Position numbers and translations under genes: made by a program. A stretch of DNA of 64,000 nt from Pokkaliibacter sp. MBI-7. GTDB taxonomy: Bacteria; Pseudomonadota; Gammaproteobacteria; Pseudomonadales; Balneatricaceae. Numbering within the stretch: the first letter of the stretch is position 1; every line of letters begins with the position of its first letter. The stretch lies in NCBI RefSeq assembly GCF_029846635.1, contig NZ_JARVTG010000001.1, positions 248,001 through 312,000 of the forward strand, in the 5' to 3' direction. Shown one piece after another: positions 61,152-64,000 of this stretch. Below the pieces are notes generated by a model that saw only the letters and a program-made list of their open reading frames with translations, was not told the DNA's origin and did not search any database.

Positions 61152-62219
61152 GTGGCCACCAGCATCCCGCCCTCTTCGTTGGCTGCCGTGAATTACCTTC
61201 AAACAGCGACGAACACCAGCTCTACTGGTTCTCGTAACCTGTCTATTGGATCGTATGTTCAGGCACAGGTCCTGAGCTCTTCCACAGATAACAATTCAAT
61301 GCCCCAAGGCTACAAGGCCACAGTGGTAGTCGCAGGCCAGACCTATCAGGCACTATCTTCATCACCTCTTACACCCGGACAACAAGTTACCCTCAGGGTT
61401 CTCACACCAACGTTACTTCAGGCTGTCCCTACCACTTCACCCGAACAACAGCTACTACAAACCCAGCTAAAAAGCTATCTACCTCAGCAACTGAATCTAA
61501 ATCAGCTGCAGCCACTACTACAAAATCTCGCATTAACCCCCACTGCACTGGCGGTAAACCCCAATCTGACACAAACACTTGCCAGCTTACGCCAAGCCTT
61601 TCCCAGCAAGGAAGATTTGAAACAGGCAGACACACTTCGACAAGCCGTGCAAAACAGTGGCTTTTTTACAGAAAAGCGCTTGATTCAAGGCAAAGATGTT
61701 TCAAGTGATCAGAAAGTCTTACTGTGGGAGGCGATGGCAGACTTACCAGAAGATCACCCAATGCACAAAGCTCTGGAAGGCCGTCTGGCTCGCATACAGG
61801 TAATGCAGCTCAGCAATCTTCAACAGGACACACAGCATGTTGAACTAGCCGTCAACAGTAACTACCAGTCGCTTGAGCCCGTCAATCTGGCGATCAAACG
61901 TGATGCTCCGGAAAAGCGCCACTCATCAGAGAATGATGACAACACTGCCTGGCAAATTGAAATGGACTTTGAAGTATCGACGGGAGAAACCATCTACATG
62001 AAGCTTCAGTGGCAACAGCAGTTGAGCATCCAGCTCTGGCTACCGGATAATGCGTGGATGCAGGATCTGGACGCGAACAGCCAGCAAGAGTTAATCAGTA
62101 TTTTGGGCAGCAAAGGCGTATCTGTCGCGAACTATTCACAGATGCTCGGCAAGCCCGTTTCGAACTCGGCGCCAGAGCAGTATCTGAAAGGCATGTCGCT
62201 AATCGATGAGCGGGCCTGA
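61152..62219 (+). CDS. FliK-like flagellar hook-length control family protein
   Basis: The 355-residue protein is Ser/Thr/Gln-rich in its N-terminal half, as FliK proteins are. Its C-terminal part (about residues 265-345: WQIEMDFEVSTGETIYMKLQWQQQLSIQLWLPDN) has the beta-rich FliK C-domain pattern. The start is a GTG with GAGAGGA 7 bases upstream. It is followed by the FlhB-tail gene, the usual pairing of export-switch partners. A related pair lies near ccm genes in Pseudomonas. Whether it controls hook length or is an accessory paralogue is unknown, since the main flagellar cluster is not seen. Confidence 0.75.
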   Translation: MATSIPPSSLAAVNYLQTATNTSSTGSRNLSIGSYVQAQVLSSSTDNNSMPQGYKATVVVAGQTYQALSSSPLTPGQQVTLRVLTPTLLQAVPTTSPEQQLLQTQLKSYLPQQLNLNQLQPLLQNLALTPTALAVNPNLTQTLASLRQAFPSKEDLKQADTLRQAVQNSGFFTEKRLIQGKDVSSDQKVLLWEAMADLPEDHPMHKALEGRLARIQVMQLSNLQQDTQHVELAVNSNYQSLEPVNLAIKRDAPEKRHSSENDDNTAWQIEMDFEVSTGETIYMKLQWQQQLSIQLWLPDNAWMQDLDANSQQELISILGSKGVSVANYSQMLGKPVSNSAPEQYLKGMSLIDERA

Positions 62220-62261
62220 ATTTATAACCAAGGGTGGAGATGTCATGTACTGGGTGTTGAT

Positions 62262-62558
62262 ATGAAAAAGAAACTGGCCGCTGCTCTTGAATATGACCCC
62301 AGCAAAGGCAAGGCACCTCAGGTTACCGCGGTCGGTAGCGGCTTTATTGCTGAGCAGATTATTGCGTTGGCTAAGGAGGCTAACGTTCCATTACATGAAG
62401 ATGCACACTTGGCTGCCATGCTCAGCCAGATGGACCCTGGCGATGAGATACCTGAGCAGCTCTATGTGGCTATCGCAGAGATTTTGGCATTCCTTTTCCG
62501 GCTCAAAGAAAAACGTCAGCACCACAACAAGAAAATCGACCAGCTAATTCGTCGGTAA
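62262..62558 (+). CDS. FlhB C-terminal domain homologue (type III export switch family)
   Basis: The 98-residue protein begins LAAALEYDPSKGKAPQVTAVG, matching the part of FlhB that starts right after the autocleaved NPTH site. It continues IAEQIIALAKEANVPLHEDAHLAAML and GDEIPEQLYVAIAEILAFLF. It thus corresponds to the released C-terminal fragment with no membrane part and no cleavage site. Short FlhB-tail proteins of this kind can partly replace FlhB's cytoplasmic domain in other bacteria. It follows the FliK-like gene by 42 bases, with GGAG 25 bases upstream. Confidence 0.85.
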   Translation: MKKKLAAALEYDPSKGKAPQVTAVGSGFIAEQIIALAKEANVPLHEDAHLAAMLSQMDPGDEIPEQLYVAIAEILAFLFRLKEKRQHHNKKIDQLIRR

Positions 62559-62559
62559 A

Positions 62560-62988
62560 TCAACGACTTTTCACTCTCTTGCGCGCATCACTGCGCACTT
62601 CACGATGCAAAAGTGCGATCAACTCAGCTTCAGGTCGGCCTATGTTGCAACTAGCCATGATATCGTCAACAGAGGCGCCCATTTCCATGAGTTTGGTTGC
62701 TTGGCTAATCGCTGCGCCACCACTCTCACGCCCCTCCAGGCGCTGCTGCTTTTCCATAGTGCTATAAAGGCGTTTTTCGACATCCACCAGACGCTGACCC
62801 ACACCAATGGTGCTATGACTCATGATATCCACCTCACTGCGCAAAAGACTCATGAGTGCCTGAAATTGCTTTCGTTGCTGAAGCAGCCGGAAACAAGCCC
62901 ACGATGCGAGCAGAAGAGATACAAGTGACAACCCGCCGATGATGAACAATACGGGCCAAATATCGGAGGCAAGCCAACCTGAGTCCAA
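62560..62988 (-). CDS. DUF2802 domain protein (flagellar/chemotaxis cluster)
   Basis: The 142-residue protein has one N-terminal transmembrane helix (VLFIIGGLSLVSLLLASWACF) and a coiled-coil stretch. The DUF2802 signature is MEMGASVDDIMASCNIGRPEAELIALLHRE. In Pseudomonas the same family lies next to cheW in the chemotaxis cluster. The start is a TTG at 62988 with AGGA 8 bases upstream. It ends one base from the stop of the convergent FlhB-tail gene. Function is unknown. Confidence 0.85.
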   Translation of the reverse strand: MDSGWLASDIWPVLFIIGGLSLVSLLLASWACFRLLQQRKQFQALMSLLRSEVDIMSHSTIGVGQRLVDVEKRLYSTMEKQQRLEGRESGGAAISQATKLMEMGASVDDIMASCNIGRPEAELIALLHREVRSDARKRVKSR

Positions 62989-63143
62989 AGGAACTGTCCT
63001 TAATCTAAGCCGAGGGATAAAGGTAAATGTCTAGTGGAGATAATATCCAAGCTATCGGCAGTATATTCGCCCTTCCCTTGAAGAGAGAAGGACGAATAGC
63101 AACACTTTTGGGCAATTTACATTACCAAGAACAGGGGCAAGCG

Positions 63144-63623
63144 TTACAGGTTAATAATCTCGGCCCACTCGTCTTCAGTCATCAATTTATCCAACTCAAC
63201 CAGAATCAATAGCCGGTCATTCTTGTGACAGACCCCATGGATGAACTTGGCACTCTCTTCATTACCCAGGTTGGGGGGGCTTTCAATCTCGGACTGGCTC
63301 AGATAAACCACTTCAGCTACAGCGTCGACTAAAATACCGACCACCTGATGATTCACTTCGATGATGATGATACGAGAGTTATCCGTAATTTCTGCAGGCA
63401 CCAGACCAAAGCGCTGACGAGTATCGATGACAGTAACGACATTGCCTCGAAGATTGATGATCCCCAGTACATACGCAGGTGCACCAGGGACAGGGGCAAT
63501 ATCGGTATATCGCAATACTTCCTGCACCTGCATTACGTTGACACCGTACACCTCTTTCTCAAGGCGAAACGTGACCCATTGCAGCACCGTATCATTGCCA
63601 ACTTTGGAGTTATTGCTTGCCAT
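63144..63623 (-). CDS. cheW: Chemotaxis adaptor CheW
   Basis: CheW links chemoreceptors to CheA. The 159-residue protein has the CheW fold with WVTFRLEKEVYGVNVMQVQEVLRY, APAYVLGIINLRGNVVTVIDTRQRFGL and VNHQVVGILVDAVAEVVYLS. The ATG at 63623 has AGAGG 7 bases upstream. Arrangement with a ParP/CheW-like gene upstream and DUF2802 downstream matches the Pseudomonas chemotaxis cluster. Confidence 0.95.
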   Translation of the reverse strand: MASNNSKVGNDTVLQWVTFRLEKEVYGVNVMQVQEVLRYTDIAPVPGAPAYVLGIINLRGNVVTVIDTRQRFGLVPAEITDNSRIIIIEVNHQVVGILVDAVAEVVYLSQSEIESPPNLGNEESAKFIHGVCHKNDRLLILVELDKLMTEDEWAEIINL

Positions 63624-63775
63624 ACTGAATCCTCTTTCGCATTCCACAATGAAATACGTTGCTTGGCCTACGCCTCGCTACAAATCTTAATTCTCATCTC
63701 AACTTATAGATCAGAAATTAAAAACTGATGATAAGAAAAGTGACTTATTTGCACAGAAACTGGACAAACAGAGAT

Positions 63776-64000
63776 TTACCTGTTTGCTAGTTTGGGCTGG
63801 TAATTCTTGTCGTCTGCATTAAGCATCTTACTCATAGTTCCCACATCCATGATGGCACACATATGATCAATCACTGTACCTGCTAACCATGGACGCTTAC
63901 TGCGCTCTGATCTCCAGCGCACTTCCTGTTCACCCAGTGTGATAGCTTCAGCCACATCATGGCAACCAAGCCCCCAGTCAGAGCCCTCGATCAGAATGAC
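63776..64000 (-). CDS. CheW-domain protein, C-terminal part (ParP-like), runs off the window
   Basis: The last 74 codons read VILIEGSDWGLGCHDVAEAI, then VRWRSERSKRPWLAGTV and IDHMCAIMDVG, the end of a second CheW-like domain. The WLAGTVIDHMCA motif is typical of the CheW-like protein located just upstream of cheW in polar chemotaxis clusters (ParP family). The frame is open to base 64000, so the N-terminal part is unseen. The assignment to ParP is by position and this motif. Confidence 0.75.
   Translation of the reverse strand, partial: VILIEGSDWGLGCHDVAEAITLGEQEVRWRSERSKRPWLAGTVIDHMCAIMDVGTMSKMLNADDKNYQPKLANR

Noticed and set aside
63027..63212. 61-residue ORF on the + strand with an upstream GGTAA
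   Set aside because: It runs antisense into the cheW end, has no family resemblance, and the ribosome-binding site is weak.

Overview
The window is about 64 kb of chromosome from a gammaproteobacterium. The gene content points to a marine or brackish, flagellated, respiratory organism of the Oceanospirillales/Pseudomonas type. Evidence: the hut genes in a Pseudomonas-like layout, a full System I cytochrome c maturation operon next to CheW, DUF2802, FlhB-tail and FliK-like genes, a PomAB-type stator pair, zipA-ligA, PhaB and AhpCF. I saw no rRNA, tRNA, CRISPR array, insertion sequence or prophage. The assignment rests on protein motifs and gene order only. The part after about 41 kb reads as more AT-rich than the part before it.

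Layout. 1-4.4 kb: the end of a topoisomerase III gene, ycaO, a small ORF, a candidate small RNA, a ribosome-hibernation factor and an unknown gene. 4.6-7.6 kb: peroxide defence (ahpC, ahpF) and a hemerythrin. 7.7-16.8 kb: a Sel1-repeat protein with a 49-residue small ORF upstream, the helicase hrpB, trpS with a sulfurtransferase, a DUF2789 protein, cardiolipin synthase and a YafD-like phosphoesterase. 16.8-25.6 kb: histidine utilisation (hutG, a HutH-like gene, hutV, hutW, hutX, hutD, hutC, and divergent hutF) with two HutC-type operators. 25.8-41 kb: yaaA, a Tim44-like protein, a TrkA-domain ion channel, several unknown genes, a SRAP-domain protein, an M16 protease, a VOC protein, exonuclease I, a DUF349 protein and phaB. 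41.5-46.2 kb: pomA, pomB and a PilZ gene, a phosphate permease and an RpoH-family sigma factor. 46.4-53.8 kb: a coupled CBS / DnaT-like / lambda-P-like operon, a UDP-sugar dehydrogenase homologue, ligA and zipA. 53.9-64 kb: ccmABCDEFGHI, flagellar export accessory genes and chemotaxis adaptors.

Most of the window is ordinary core metabolism. The most unusual signal is a set of three proteins that keep the fold of an enzyme family but have lost its defining catalytic residues. These are the HutH-like protein (the Ala-Ser-Gly MIO tripeptide is cleanly deleted), the SRAP protein (its Cys2 and the three other catalytic residues are all changed) and the UDP-sugar dehydrogenase homologue (catalytic Cys replaced by His). 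The HutH-like gene lies in an operon with a histidine-type ABC transporter, while hutU, hutI and a canonical hutH are absent here. Other points are a perfect 26-bp hairpin that captures the likely ligA ribosome-binding site, a secreted 8-fold repeat protein whose signal peptide is overprinted on a C-terminal extension of exonuclease I, and a chromosomal DnaT plus lambda-P-like pair.
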